A stretch of 64,000 bases of DNA from Przewalskia tangutica (Eukaryota; Streptophyta; Magnoliopsida; Solanales; Solanaceae), in the NCBI GenBank assembly GCA_029844215.1, contig CM056718.1:87408764-87472763 (forward strand), written 5' to 3'. The first letter of the stretch is position 1; each line of letters begins with the position of its first letter. Positions 21,306 to 33,603 of this stretch are shown here, piece after piece. The translations under genes and the position numbers were made by a program. Under the pieces are notes generated by a model. It ran no database searches and had not been told where the DNA came from. It saw nothing but the letters and a program-made list of their open reading frames with translations.

Positions 21306-22676
21306 GGTTATTAGCAAGCATGAGATATATAGTATGAAGTTTGATAATTATATTGGCTATTGGAACCCTAATCCGAAAACTAGCATGTTTAGCCTTAAGA
21401 TTACAATTCAAGTTGATTATTAGTTTAAGTCGTCGCATGTTGTAGAAAGAAGGAAATTGTAGTTGTTTATGACTATATAACATGTTAGACCTTAGAACTT
21501 GAAATTTGAAAAGGATTGGAAAAGACTTAGTGTTGTTGGTTATTGTTGGCCGAGAATGGCTAGTGAGTATTAAACTACTTGGTATGAATTGTGGGGCAGA
21601 ATTTTACACGTATTGTAAGGCGTGTAATCCCCTTTGTTTGGTTGTTGTTTGGAGCCTTAAATGTGGCATGTTGGTTATTGTATTCGACCTTGAAAAAGGT
21701 GGCAAAGTGAGTAGAAACAAAGGAAGTGCTGCCCGATTTTTTCCGTAGAATTAGAGACCGCTTACTTAGTATTATTCTACGTTAGAGACTAGAAGTTGAT
21801 AGTCTTGTTGTGACCATTATAGGTTGACACTTCTACGTATGGCGTATTCGGCTTAGCTTGTGGATTTAGCCGAAAATATATGTGAACTATCTCCTCTTCT
21901 AGCATGATTCCTTAAGATAAGGAAAGTATGTCCTACTCCTTAAATGATCCACTCCTGGTTGTATTTGGATTGCCTAAAATAGAATTTGTTCTATGTACTT
22001 CCTTGATTGTACTTTGATGTTTAAATTGTAAGTTGTATAATCCATTGCCTTAGTGAAGTTGGATTCTTAAAAGTGTAAGTATTTTACTTAAAGTACATAG
22101 AGTCTTGAAAAGGAAGTGGTTTCCAAATCTTTTGGCTAGTGCCTTAGTTCCAAAACCTAAAGGTCATCATAATGACTTTAGGGGAGTCAAGGGAGTGATT
22201 TACTTAATTGTTTTAAAAGAGGAGAAACGACATGATTTAAGAGATGTAACTTGTTTTAAAGGTGTGAGTTACTTGGGATTTATAAGTATAAGCTACTTGT
22301 TTTCTAAAGATTTAGAGACTTGAAGTATTTTGAAAGTTAAGAAACTTGATTTGAAAGTTTGTGATACTTGGTTTTAAGTATAAGTCTCTTGGTTATAAAA
22401 AGAATGAAATTGTCTAAAACCATAAAGGGTTATAACGACTTTATGGGAAGTTGGTTATAACGGCTTTATGGAAGGTTAAGAAAGTTGTCTATTTTGATTA
22501 TTAGGCATAAGTTGCCTAGATTGTGAAGATTTGAAGTTACTTGATTCCAAGCTTTGAAATGAGTTTCTAAAAGTGTAGTAACTTACTTTGAAAAATAGAC
22601 ACACCTTGATACTACGGGTGTTAGTACCTTGTGGTTTTACATAAAAAAGAGTCTTTTGAAAAGAATGTACGTACGT

Positions 22677-22860
22677 AGTACTTTGGCTTGGTTATTTGAG
22701 AATTATTCTATGTGTGCCTTGATAAGTACTTTGGCTTGATTAATTGAGAATTATTCTATGTGTGCCTTGATAAGTACTTTGGCTTGATTAATTGAGAATT
22801 ATTCTATGTGTGCCTTGATAAGTACTTTGGCTTGATTAATTGAGAATTGCCTATATGTGC
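22677..22860 (+). repeat. 48-bp tandem repeat in C, about four copies
   Basis: The unit is GTACTTTGGCTTGATTAATT followed by GAGAATTATTCTATGTGTGCC and GATAA. Copies are nearly identical, and the last diverges. It is unrelated in sequence to the array in B despite the equal unit length. Confidence 0.9.
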
Positions 22861-23067
22861 TGGTGATAGCCTTTGAGTACAAGTATTATGTTTTATTACG
22901 TTGCCGCGACTCTCGGTTGGAGGGCCGACTGTCTTGTTGTAAGTTACTTGGAGCGTCTGCAAGCGGTGATGTGGGATTCACGGGTATGCTTAGTTATTTG
23001 TAGTACTTGGGTTAAATTCCGTATTTTTATAAAAGACATGGTAGTGCTTATGTGTTGTTTGTGGTAG

Positions 23068-23213
23068 GTTGAGATAGGGTAAGAGTATAAGTGAGGGTAA
23101 ACCCCAAGACGCCTATACCACCTTCTCGGGAGTAAGAGTATATATGAGGGTAAACCCCAAGACATTATACCCCGCTTTACCACCTTCTCGGTAAGAGTAT
23201 AAATGAGGGTAAA
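23068..23213 (+). repeat. Minisatellite in C, left of element E
   Basis: About 2.5 units of GGTAAGAGTATAAATGAGGG type, the plus-orientation form of the repeat in A and H. Element E inserted in it (GTAAA duplicated), and it resumes at 32718. Confidence 0.85.
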
Positions 23214-26200
23214 TGTTATACCGTATTTTAGTATGCGTAGGGCGTCGTAGAAAATTTGAAACTTGTACTAAGGCTTGGCGAATTAATTTTGTTCACAACA
23301 CCCGTTTAGAGTCGTTTTTAAATGAAGCGTTTTCCACGACTTTCGTAGGGAATTTCCGCTATGTCATTTTAATTTTTGCGGATTTTTCCGAGAGACGAAG
23401 CGTGTTGGGCCAACAAGAGGCGCCACTTGGCACCCTCCCATCGGACGTGAGAGCTCGGTTTGGACGAAATGGAGAGGTGTAGTTGGTAGGATATTTTGTG
23501 TGTTAGTTGGTCGAGGACACGTGGGTGAATCTTGGCCCTACACTTGCCTTGCACTTGGCAAGATCTTAGCCGTTGGTTGGCCTTCACTTGACCTATAAAT
23601 ACCCCTTCCCTTTGAAGACTTCTTCATCCAAAAATCTCTAAGTCTTGAGAGCTCCTCCCATTTCGTGAGGCCCTTGGCGAGAGTTTCCCACAGTGGGGTA
23701 GTAGAGGGTAGCCACCCACTCCTTGGGGTGCTAGTAGTGGGGTACCCACTGCTAGTTGTTTTCGTATAATACCCCCTCTTGGTAGAAATACTCTCAAAGT
23801 ATTGTTATAATGCCCAATTACCTTAGCCGTATACCTTGTTGTATTCTAAGGTTATACTACGAAAATGCCCGAAATACTATTATACTTAGTCGGTCACAAA
23901 ACCGAAACCCTAGGAAAATCTCCATAGTCCGTTGGAGTATTGTGTAGAAGTTGGTTAGAACTTCTAAGGGTGGTTTAGAGCGGGTTGGGCGCTCGGAGTT
24001 GGAGCTAAGCGATTGCCGGGATCGACTTTAACTAGGATAATTATGGGCTTATCGAGGTAATTATCTTGTCCTCTATTGTAATTGGAAATTACATATTGTT
24101 AGAATATATAGTTGAAGTATACTATATATAGAACTGAACGTAGTTATCGGCAATGTCTTTTGACTTAAGCTGAATAATACTTACGCAATGTCTTTTGACT
24201 TAAGCTGAATTTAAAGAAGAATCTTGAACCGTAATCACATAGGGGTATTACATGAGACTTGTGTAGTAGTACCGTGGAGTAGAATTGTACCCGTTAGGGT
24301 TAGGCGTATAACCCCGGTTGGCTTGGTGGCCGGCCTCGATAGAGGAGGAGATTTCTGTTTGTTGCGGGGAGAGTCTTCGAATTTTTCGGTAGAATGTTCT
24401 CTGATGAGATCTAAATGTTAATAAGCGCCTTGTGGCCTTATAGGTTGAAGTACTACGTGTGGCGCGATCTACTTGGCTTAAGGAGTAGCCAAGCGGTTGG
24501 AAGTACTTGGGCGTTTTGCTATTAGTCGATACTCGTCGCGAGGTATGTGAACCTCTTCCTATCTCTTCTAGCATGATATGTGTGAACTATGTAGTACGGT
24601 GAGACGTACATGTGCTAAACGTATTTGATTGGTTTAAAACATAAAGTGTTATAACGGCTTTATGGGAAGTTGGTTATAACGACTTTATGTTGGTAAGAAA
24701 ATACTTGTGGTCTTTAAAAGGTAATCGATTTGAACTATAAGCGGCTTGTTATGTGTTAATAAAGAACTTGAAGTATTTCAAAAGATTTTGAATCATTTTG
24801 AAAGAAGAAGTAATACTTGGTTTTGAAAAACTTAAGAGTTATACTAGCTTTATGGGAAGTTAGGTATAACGGCTTAAGAATGTTTCTTGATTCGAAATCG
24901 AATGTGTATCGACAAACCAACTGCAGCGTTAATAAAGGAAATGTTTTGACTAATTAAGTATTATTAAAACCGATGAAACTTCCATCTGCATAGAAGCTAA
25001 GATGAGACAAAATGATATTTCTTAGATCACTTCTTGTAATAAGATTGTTATAAACAAGAATATCCTACTCATATATAAGACTTATGTTTCTCAGATTGTT
25101 TAAAAGAGAATTATATTCTTAAATGAATAAGACTATGAACTACGAAACCTTTCTAAAATAAGAAACGTGAACATTTGAAATTAGGCAAACTTGGACGTTT
25201 GGAAAATAATGTTGTTACTTGATTTTACAAAGGTAAGTGTTTTGGTTTATTTAAAAAGACAGTCACTCTATTTTATACTACGGGTATTGTGTGACTTATG
25301 TGAAAGCAACGTATCTTTTAAAAGATAATGTATGAAGTACTTTGAGAATAGATACTCGATCTTGTTAATCATACAATAGAATGTACCTTGTGTGTATAAC
25401 TGGATTGTGTTGGTTTGTGATAGCCTTGTAATACCTTCGTGTTGATTTGATAAGTAATCATATTAGGATGCTACGTGTGTTAGTATTCTGTGATGTTTGT
25501 GTAAAGGGATTTTCCCTTGATTGTGCTTATGATGTTTAAACGATAAACTGTTATGTTGGTATTATACCACTCACCGTGTTTCCGGGGGTTAAGCTGCCCT
25601 CCGATGCGGGGTAGACTCGGTGATGCAGGACCGTGATTCGAGAATACCTCATGCGGGTCACGAGGGCCTATGCGGAGCTACGAGTTCGTGTTAGTGTGCG
25701 GCCTTTATGGTCATGCGATGCTATGTGGCCGTGCGGTGCGAGTCGGGGCGATCTTGGGAGTAGCTACCCTCGATGCGGGAATACCTCATGCGGGCGATGA
25801 GATTGGCCTATCGCGGAGTGCGGAAAGTTCGAGGGCTGAGACGCGCATTAGATCTGCGGGCAAGTGGCGGCTTTGATCATGTAACGGTCTGCAACGGATC
25901 TTATGATCTGATTCATGACCTTGTTGGTGCGTAGGTGTTAGTAATCGGCTATGCCTTCGTACTTACCGCATGCGTTTTCATTATAGCACAGTGGGACACG
26001 GTGTTCATGTGTGTTTCCTTGGTGCTTTTATATCATAAACTGCCGGCAGTGAGGAAGGTATTCCACGGGCATGATTGATATTGTGGGCGTGAGACCCATT
26101 GTTATATTTGAGTGATGACTTGAGGGCGTAAGTCCCTGACTTGATATGACTGCTTGTTTATTGTGAACTGTAGTTTTGTTATCATACATGTCTCCTGCTT

Positions 26201-26670
26201 TATATAGACTGCTATGATTTCATTTCTGATATTTTGATTTCACATACTCGGCACTGTTATCGACCTCGCCCGGCTGCGTTCATGCCGCAGGTAAAGGTAC
26301 ATCAGTCGTTGATCCTCGCTCTTAGGGTCACAGTTCAGCGCTTGGGAAAGCTCCGTTTCTCCGGAGGCTTGTCTTGGTATAGTCCCCTGTTGTTGTAGGT
26401 GCTTACATTCGGGGTATGGCGAGCCCTGTCCGTCGTTGTTGTCATATCATTCGTAAGTGCAGTAATCTTGTTGTGGGCGGGGTTTGTAAAAGGATTAAAG
26501 CTGTTCATGTTGAAAAAGTTGTTATTTACATTTATGCGAAAGGCAAGTTTTCTCAGTTATTGTTTCATATTTCATAATATGTCTTGTATCGTTTATGTTC
26601 GTGATTACTCGATGTTGTATCACTAGGGTGCCCGGTAAGGCACGATCCACGGGCGGAATCGGTCGTGACA
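23214..26670 (+). repeat. Element E, 5' LTR
   Basis: Starts TGTTATACCGTATTTTAG and ends GGTCGTGACA. TATA box at 23594, C-rich tracts after it, splice-donor-like GAGGTATGTG near 24540, CGCATGAGG-type repeats at 25610-25870, and U5 hairpins. The end reads GGCACGATCCAC where the 3' copy has GGCACCAGTCAC. Confidence 0.92.
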
Positions 26671-26674
26671 AAAG

Positions 26675-26764
26675 TGGTATCGAGCGATTAATCCTCGGAA
26701 AGTGTCTACGAGCAGTATCGATTCGAAGTCTTGATTATCGGTGTGTTGTGCACCGCAATAATCG
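26675..26764 (+). other. Primer-binding site and leader hairpin of E
   Basis: TGGTATCGAGC (one base short of TGGTATCAGAGC) begins four bases past the LTR. The hairpin at 26732-26764 has the left arm TGATTATCGGTGTG and the TTGTGCAC loop intact. The right arm is shortened (CGCAATAATCGA instead of CACACCAATAATCA). Confidence 0.7.
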
Positions 26765-26872
26765 AGGAGGCTATAGGATATTTAGGATTGGTTTCTATTC
26801 TTCTCACTCACGAGATCGTGCCTTAGAGCGGTGTTGCAAGTTGGACCTCTAACGTATTTCTTTCCTACCGCT

Positions 26873-27270
26873 ATGCCTCGCGTAGGGCAACCGGGCCCGG
26901 GAGGGCAAAGCGGCGGAGGCTGCGAGTAGAGTTCGGAGGGTGGCGAGCACGGGACCCAATCATTACCTAGGGTAGTGCTTCATTCGGGAGTTTTGCGGCG
27001 TCGCTAGCCCCAAAAGAGTTTGTACAGCGTGGCGATTCCAGCGGCCATGATATTTGAACGCCAGTTCCACGGCCAAAGCGATGAATATAGAGTGCAAAGA
27101 AGGCGACCACATTACTAGCCATGGATGTGGCTACAGAGTATCCGATGTACCACGGGTCTTGATGACTATCTAAGAGAGGTTGTGCAAGTAATTCTTGATT
27201 GAAGCTTGAGCATGGCACGTATGCGGGCTTATGCGCGTGAGCCAAAGCGTAGAGATTTACGGGTTAACGA
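26873..27270 (+). pseudogene. Element E gag remnant
   Basis: ATGCCTCGCGTAGGGCAACC is the family gag start, but the frame breaks within about 15 codons. Downstream pieces parallel K: TTACCTAGGGTAGTGC, CCATGATATTTGAACG, and near 27210-27270 a segment for AWHVCGLMR/AEPKR-type residues, the tail after the gag core. The core seen in B (WDEFSRAF) is absent here. Confidence 0.6.
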
Positions 27271-27659
27271 AGGGCGAGAAGAGGGCGAGCAGTGAGTCCT
27301 TTAGTAACTTTTGGTAGTCGCCTCGCGCGGTGAATAGATTATGCACATCCACGGTCTGGCGAGGTCCTCGCGAATTTCGGGGCGTTCGGGTATGCGGGAG
27401 TTGGTCGAGCTCGAGCTTAGGTTCACGGCTTCTGCGTAGGTTCCGACCATCCGGATTCAGTTTTTCGGTATTCACGATGTGGCGGCGTCGTCGAGGAATG
27501 TCGTCTTTTAGTTGGTACTTGTTGTACTACGACCGTCGGTCGATGTCGATGGGGTGTCGCGTAGGAGGACTTAGCGCCGAGGATCGGTGGGTAGTTCGTC
27601 ACCTTCCAGCTATGAGCCGCCCGTGGCGGTTTGATTAGAACGACTAAGGGAGTGAAGCG

Positions 27660-28200
27660 ATAGATATAGATATATCCTTAACCTCTAGAGATCGGTATGT
27701 GTGATAAGGTGAGTATACCTTAAGTGCTATGTTACGATAGCGATTGTGTTAGTCGTGATTAGATCATGGTTGTTTAGCAGAGTAAGATTTTGGGGATAGA
27801 GAAGGTGTGAGCCTTAGAGCTTTTACGTGAAGACCTTAGAGGTGAGGCCATCTCGAGAAAGGTGTAGTGTTATGTTTGACCCTTATCGGAAGTGCATAGT
27901 GCCGCGTGAGTTATGTTGGGATAGGTCCTGGTAGTGTGGAATGAAAGGGGGTAGTTGAGCTAAGAAGACCGCTAGGTTTTCAAGCGTGATTATTGAGATT
28001 GTTCGGATCGGGAGCTAGTATTGTGCGCGTTAGGGTCGGGTTGAGGCCACGTTGCGGGTCAACCCGCGGTAGGTTTGGTGGTGGGGTCAGGTTGTGGTGG
28101 TCCCGCTTGTGTTAGGGTTGTGAGGATGTTAGGCCCAGTTTAGTTAACCAAATGAGCGAGTTCGTGGATGCGTTCGACCGGTGGTCGGGCGATGGGGCAG
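27660..28200 (+). other. Conserved internal noncoding block, E copy
   Basis: Matches B 8936-9430 and K 59395-59885. GCGGGTCAACCCGC at 28054-28067 is a near-perfect palindrome, followed by GGTGGTGGGGTCAGG and GGTGGTCCCGC. No frame is conserved among the three copies. Confidence 0.65.
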
Positions 28201-28249
28201 CCCATCGTGTTCTTGATCGGAGACCGTTTACTCGGCGGTGTTGGGTTAT

Positions 28250-28560
28250 CAGAAAGGTTGTAGGGCTGCATGAGGTGCCTACCTACACCTTAAGGCAGAA
28301 CGATGGAGCCAGATTCTGCTTCATTTTCTGGAAGTTATACCAGGCAGGGTTAGGAACTCAGGTGAATCTCAGAATCGCATTCGCCCTCGGGCCAGTGTGT
28401 GTATCTCAGAGGTAGTCGTGGGGATTGTTGTCTCCTGTGGAGGAAGTGTTTAAGCTACCATTTCGGTGTTCGGATATCGCCTTATGAAGCCTTGTAAGGC
28501 GGAAGTGTAAGTTCTTGGCCGATTGGTTCGATGTTGGCAAGGTTGAGCATTGGTTGAGCT
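28250..28560 (+). pseudogene. Element E integrase fragment
   Basis: The frame at 28152-28415 contains VVGLHEVPTYTL, then ARFCFIFWKLYQAGLGTQV and NLRIAFA. These match the integrase core pattern (LHGVP, then QFTS.FW, LGT.V.LSTAFHPQ). Downstream, in other frames, SYHFGV, PYEALY and PIGSML correspond to the SYH...PYEALYG...PIGWFD part. The first catalytic aspartate and zinc finger are missing, and the HPQTDGQ segment is disrupted. Confidence 0.7.
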
Positions 28561-28867
28561 TGTTCCGGTATTTGTGGTTAGGGTGTGACGAGTTTTGGTA
28601 TAACAGAGGAACTTAGCCCGTGTTACTTTGGGGCCGCACGAGTTCATGTGAAGGATAGGCGGGTTGCCTATATGATAGCTTTCTTGCCGTCGACTTAGGA
28701 GGCGATGCGTCCGTCTTTCGTATTGTTATGATCGGGAAAGTATCGGAGAACCCATCAGTGTTCCCGATTAATAATGACCACGTTAGAGATAGTAACCCGA
28801 GTCTTGGAAAGCGGCCGTGTCGTAATGTGGTAAGGATTCGGTGTCACGCGACCTCGAAGTCATGGCG

Positions 28868-28980
28868 GCCGGCACCATTTGTTGGGTCGTCGGGCAAGGC
28901 TCGCGACAAAGTGACAAAAGTGGTACCATTTGTTGGGTCGCTGAGAAGGTTAATGCCTCGAGCAAAGTGACAAAGTGGTA
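28868..28980 (+). repeat. Short imperfect duplication in E
   Basis: CACCATTTGTTGGGTCG and TACCATTTGTTGGGTCG lie about 56 bp apart with shared GACAAAGTGACAAA-type context. It is not seen in K, so it is probably a local duplication. Confidence 0.55.
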
Positions 28981-29224
28981 TCTACGACGAGTAAAGAGAG
29001 AAGCGAGCATGTATGGCGGGCATAGATGTGATCATTTCTTTGTAAAGAGAAGGTCGCGAATGAAGTATATTTTAGACCCGGTGAGAGTGTTTTGTGGTGA
29101 TGATTAGAGTGTTTCCTCGTGGACTTTGATGTAAGTATTTCTGCAGTGTACGTGGCGGTGTGGCGATTGTTCTCGTAAGTATAGTAGTGAAGACTATCTT
29201 GGCGCGTTTGTTTGAGACTTAGAA

Positions 29225-29258
29225 GGAACATTCGGACGAATGTTTCTAAGGAGGAGAA
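29225..29258 (+). other. Inverted repeat and polypurine tract of E
   Basis: GGAACATTCGGACGAATGTTTC (29225-29246), then TAAGGAGGAGAA running to the LTR boundary at 29258. Confidence 0.8.
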
Positions 29259-32200
29259 TGTTATACCGTATTTTGGTATATGCGTGGGGCGTGCGTAGAA
29301 AATTTGAAACTTGTACTAAGGCTTGGCGAATTAATTTTGTTCACAACACCCGTTTAGAGTCGTTTTTGACTAAACGTTTTCCACGACTTTCGTAGGGAAT
29401 TTCCGGCTATGTCATTTTAATTTTTGCGGATTTTTCCGAGAGGCGAAACATGTTGGGCCAACAAGAGGCGCCACTTGGCACCCTCCCATTAGCGGACGTG
29501 AGAGCTCGGTTTGGGCGAAATGGAGGTGTAGTTGGTAGGATATTTTGTATGTTAGTTGGTCGAGGACACGTGGGTGAATCTTGGCCCCTACACTTGCCTT
29601 GCACTTGGCAAGATCTTGGCCATTGGTTGGCCTTCACTGACCTATAAATACCCTTCCTTGAAGACTTCTTCATCCAAAAATCTCTAAGTCTTGAGAGCTC
29701 CCCCTCCCCATTTCGTGAGGCCCCCTGGGCCGAGAGTTTCCCCCCCGAGTGGGGTCGGCCGAGGGGTAGCCACCCCCCCTCCGAGGGGTGCTAGCCGTGG
29801 TGTACCCCCCGAGCCTAGTTGTTTTCGTATAATACCCCCCCTCTTGGTAGAAATACTCTCAAAAGTATTGTTATAATGCCCAAATTACCTTAGCAGTATA
29901 CCTTGTTGTATTCTAAGGTTATACTACGAAAATGCCGAAATACTATTATACTTAGTCGGTCACAAAACCGAAACCCTAGGAAAATCTCCATAGTCCAGTT
30001 GGAGTATTGTGTAGAAGTTGGTTAGAACTTCTAAGGGTGGTTTAGAGCGGGTTGGGCGCTCGGAGTTGGAGCTAAACGATTGCCGGGATCGACTTTAACT
30101 AGGATAATTATGGGCTTATCGAGGTAATTATCTTGTCCTCTATTGTAATTGGAAATTACATATTGTTAGAATATATAGTTGAAGTATACTATATATAGAA
30201 TCGAGCGTAGTTATCGGCAATGTCTTTTGACTTAAGCTGAATAATACTTACAATGATGTCTTTTGACTTAAGCCGAATTTAAAGAAGAATCTTGAATCGT
30301 AATCACATGGGTGTATTACAGTGAACTTGTGTAGTAGTGCAGTGGAGTAGAATTGTACCAGTTAGGGTTAGGCGTATAACCCCGGTTGGCTTGGTAGCCG
30401 GCCTCGATAGAGGAGGAGATTTCTGTTGTTGCGGGGAGAGTCTTCTTAGAATTTTCGGTAGAATGTTCTACGATGAGATCTAAATGTTAATAAGCGCCTT
30501 GTGGCCTTATAGGTTGAAGTACTACGTGTGGCGCGATCTACTTGGCAGGAGTAGCCGACGGTTGGAAGTACTTGGGCGTTTGCTATTAGTCGATACTCGT
30601 CGCGAGGTATGTGAACCTCTTCCTATCTCTTCTAGCATGATATGTGTGAACTATGTAGATGCGGTGACGTCGTGTGCTAAACGTATTTGATTGGTTTAAA
30701 ACATAAAGTGTTATAACGGCTTTATGGGAAGTTAGTTATAACGACTTTATGTTGGTAAGAAAATACTTGTAGTCTTTAAAAGGTAAGCGATTTGAACTAT
30801 AAGCGGCTTGTTATGTGTTAATAAAGAACTTGAAGTATTTCAAAAGATTTTGAATCATTTTGAAAGAAGAAGTAATACTTGGTTTTGAAAAACTTAAGAG
30901 TTATACTAGCTTTATGGGAAGTTAGGTATAACGGCTTAAGAATGTTTCTTGATTGAAATCGAATGTGTATCGACAAACCAACTGCAGCGTTAATAAAAGG
31001 AAATGTTTTGACTAATTAAGTATTATTAAAACGATGAAACTTCCATCTGCATAGAAGCTAAGATGAGACAAAATGATATTTCTTAGATCACAATTTCAGT
31101 AATAAGATTGTTATAAACAAGAATATCCTACTCACATATAAGACTTATGTTTCTCAGTTGTTTAAAAGAATTATATTCTTAAATGAATAAGACTATGAAC
31201 TACGAAACCTTTCTAAAATAAGAAACGTGAACATTTGAAATTAGGCAAACTTGGGCGTTTGGAAAATAATGTTGTTACTTGATTTTACAAAGGTAAGTGT
31301 TTTAGTTTATTTAAAAAAGATGATCACTCTATTTTATACTACGGGTATTGTGTGACTTATGTGAAAGCAACGTATCTTTTAAAGATAATGTATGAAGTAC
31401 TTTGAGAATAGATACTCGATCTTGTTAATCATACAATAGAATGTACCTTGTGTGTATAAGCTGGATTGTGTTGGTTTGTGATAGCCTTGTAATACCTTCG
31501 TGTTGATTTGATAAGTAATCATATTAGGATCTACGTGTGTTAGTGATACGTGATGTTTGTGTAAAGGGATTTTCCCTTGATTGTGCTTATGATGTTTAAG
31601 CGATAAAGCGTTATGTTGGTATTATACCACTCACCGTGTTTAGGGGTTAAGCGCCCTCCGTCACGGGGTAGACTCGGTGATGCAGGACCGTGATTCGAGA
31701 ATACCTCATGCGGGTCTGAGGGCCTATCGCGAGCTACGAGTTCGGGTTAGTGTGCGGCCTTTATGGTCATGCGATCTATGTGGCCGTGCGGTGCGAGTCG
31801 GGGCGATGCGGGAGTAGCTACCCTCGATGCGGGGAATACCTCATGCGGGCGATGAGATTGGCCTATGCGGGTGCGGAAAGTTCGAGGCTAGACGCGCATT
31901 AGATCTTTGCGGGCAAGTGGCGGCTTTGATCATGTGACGGTCTAGACAGATTTTATAATCTGATTCATGACCTTGTTGGTGCGTAGGTGTTAGTAATCGG
32001 CTATGCCTTCGTGCCTTACCATGCGTTTTCATTATAACGCAGGTGGGACACGGTGTTCATGTGTGTTCCTTGGTGCTTTTATATCATAAAGCTGCCGGTG
32101 AGGAAGGTATTCCACGGGCATGATTGATATTGTGGCGTGAGACCCATTGTTATATTTGAGTGATGACTTGAGGCGTAAGTCACGACTTGATATATCGCTT

Positions 32201-32717
32201 GTTTATTGTGAGCGTAGTTTTGTTATCATACATGTCTCTGCTTTATATAGCGCTATGATTTCATTTCTGATATTTTGATTTCACATACTCGGCACTGTTG
32301 TCGACCTCCTTGAGGCTGCGTTCATCCGCGAGTAAAGGTACATCGATCGTTGATCCTCGCTCTTAGGGTCACGCATTGGCTTGGGAAAGCTCCGTTTCTC
32401 GGAGGCTTGTCTTGGTATAGTCCCTGTTGTTGTAGGTGCTTACATTCGGGGTATGGCGGGCCTGTCCGTCGTTGTTGTCATATCATTCGTAAGTGCAGTA
32501 ATCTTGTTGTGGCGGGGTTTGTAAAAAGGATTAAACTGTTCATGTTGAAAAAGTTGTTATTTACATTTATGCCGAAAGGCAAGTTTTTCTCAGATTAGTG
32601 TTTCATATTTCATAATATGTCTTGTATCGTTTTATGTTCCGCTGATTACTCTGATGTTGTATCACTAGGGTGCCCGGGGTAAGGCACCAGTCACGGGCCC
32701 GGAATCGGGTCGTGACA
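29259..32717 (+). repeat. Element E, 3' LTR
   Basis: Matches 23214-26670 nearly base for base in length. The TATA box is at 29643, followed by C-rich tracts (29700-29840). It ends GGAATCGGGTCGTGACA and is followed by the GTAAA duplication. Confidence 0.92.
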
Positions 32718-32872
32718 GTAAACCCCCAAGACATTATACCACCTGCGTTACCACCTTCTCCAGGGTAAGAGTATAAATGAGGGGTAAAACCCCAAGACAT
32801 TATACCACCTGTGTTACCACCTTCTCCAGGGTAAGAGTATAAATGAGGGGTAAACCCCAAGACGTTATACCA
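32718..32872 (+). repeat. Minisatellite in C, right of element E
   Basis: Continuation of the 23068-23213 array: about 2.5 units with GGGTAAGAGTATAAATGAGG and ACATTATACCACCTG. The false minus-strand ORF over it (32603-32860) repeats SWGFTPHLYSYPGEGG. Confidence 0.85.
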
Positions 32873-33603
32873 CCTGTTCGTTTTCCTACTTGGCCCGTAA
32901 AGTTTTTAGGACACAGGTGGGACTTGGTGTTCATGTATGCCTATTGGTGTTATATTATATCATGGACTGCCGACAGTGAGAAAGGATTCCACGGGCATGA
33001 TTGATGTTATGGGCGTGAGACCCATGGTTATATTTGAGTAGTGACTTTGAGGGCATGCGTCCCTGACTTGATATAACTGCTTATGTATTGTGTACTGTAG
33101 GTTGGCTATCATACACGTCTCCTGTTTTGTTTAGACTGTTATGATTTCATTCACATGCTCATTCACATACTTGGTACATTCTTCTCGACCTCGCCCGGGT
33201 GCGTTCATCTGCATGAGTTTAGGTACGCTGTTTGGTGATCGGCAGGTGTAGAACCCTGCTCAGAGTTTTTGGATAACTCCTTCTGTTCGGGAGTTTATCT
33301 TTTTGGTATAAGTTCTTTCAATACATGCTTTTGTACAGTTATGGGTACGGCGGGGCCTTGTCCCGTCATAGTTCAGTTTAACTCTTAGAGGTCTGTATTC
33401 ATATGTGGGATTGGACTCATGTACAGTGTAGTGTCTTTTGAGTATGTATATTATGGCAGCCTTGTCGGCTTTGCCCTGGCACGTAGGTTGGTTTAAAAAA
33501 AAGGGTGTTATTAAATTTCCGCAGTTTACTTGTGTTGTTAAGGTAGAAGGGTGCCCAGGTAGGGCACCAGTCACGGGCCCGGGGTTCGGGGCCTGACAAT
33601 ACT

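Larger units (their letters stand above)
23214..32717 (+). mobile_element. Element E: non-autonomous LTR retrotransposon inside C
   Basis: LTRs 23214-26670 (3457 bp) and 29259-32717 (3459 bp) flank 2588 bp of internal DNA. GTAAA is on both sides. It keeps a primer site, leader hairpin, gag start, the noncoding block, an integrase fragment and a polypurine tract, and lacks gag core, protease, RT and RNase H. K has the same organisation, so the deletion is a family trait shared by descent and did not arise in this copy. Confidence 0.92.
17003..33598 (+). mobile_element. Solo LTR C, interrupted by D and E
   Basis: Begins TGTTACATCCCGTAAGTCC, ends GGGGTTCGGGGCCTGACA, and is flanked by ATACT on both sides. 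Removing D, E and their duplications leaves about 3.7 kb with no primer site, internal region or second LTR, so it is a solo LTR left by LTR-LTR recombination. G (36764) belongs to the same family. A TATA box (TATAAATA) is at 17486. The net sequence pieces are 17003-17927, 21311-23213 and 32723-33598. Confidence 0.88.

Noticed and set aside
28720..28990. Chromodomain in the 3' part of E's internal region
   Set aside because: No P..I.DR or TWE pattern is visible in any frame. Only a short nucleotide duplication is seen.
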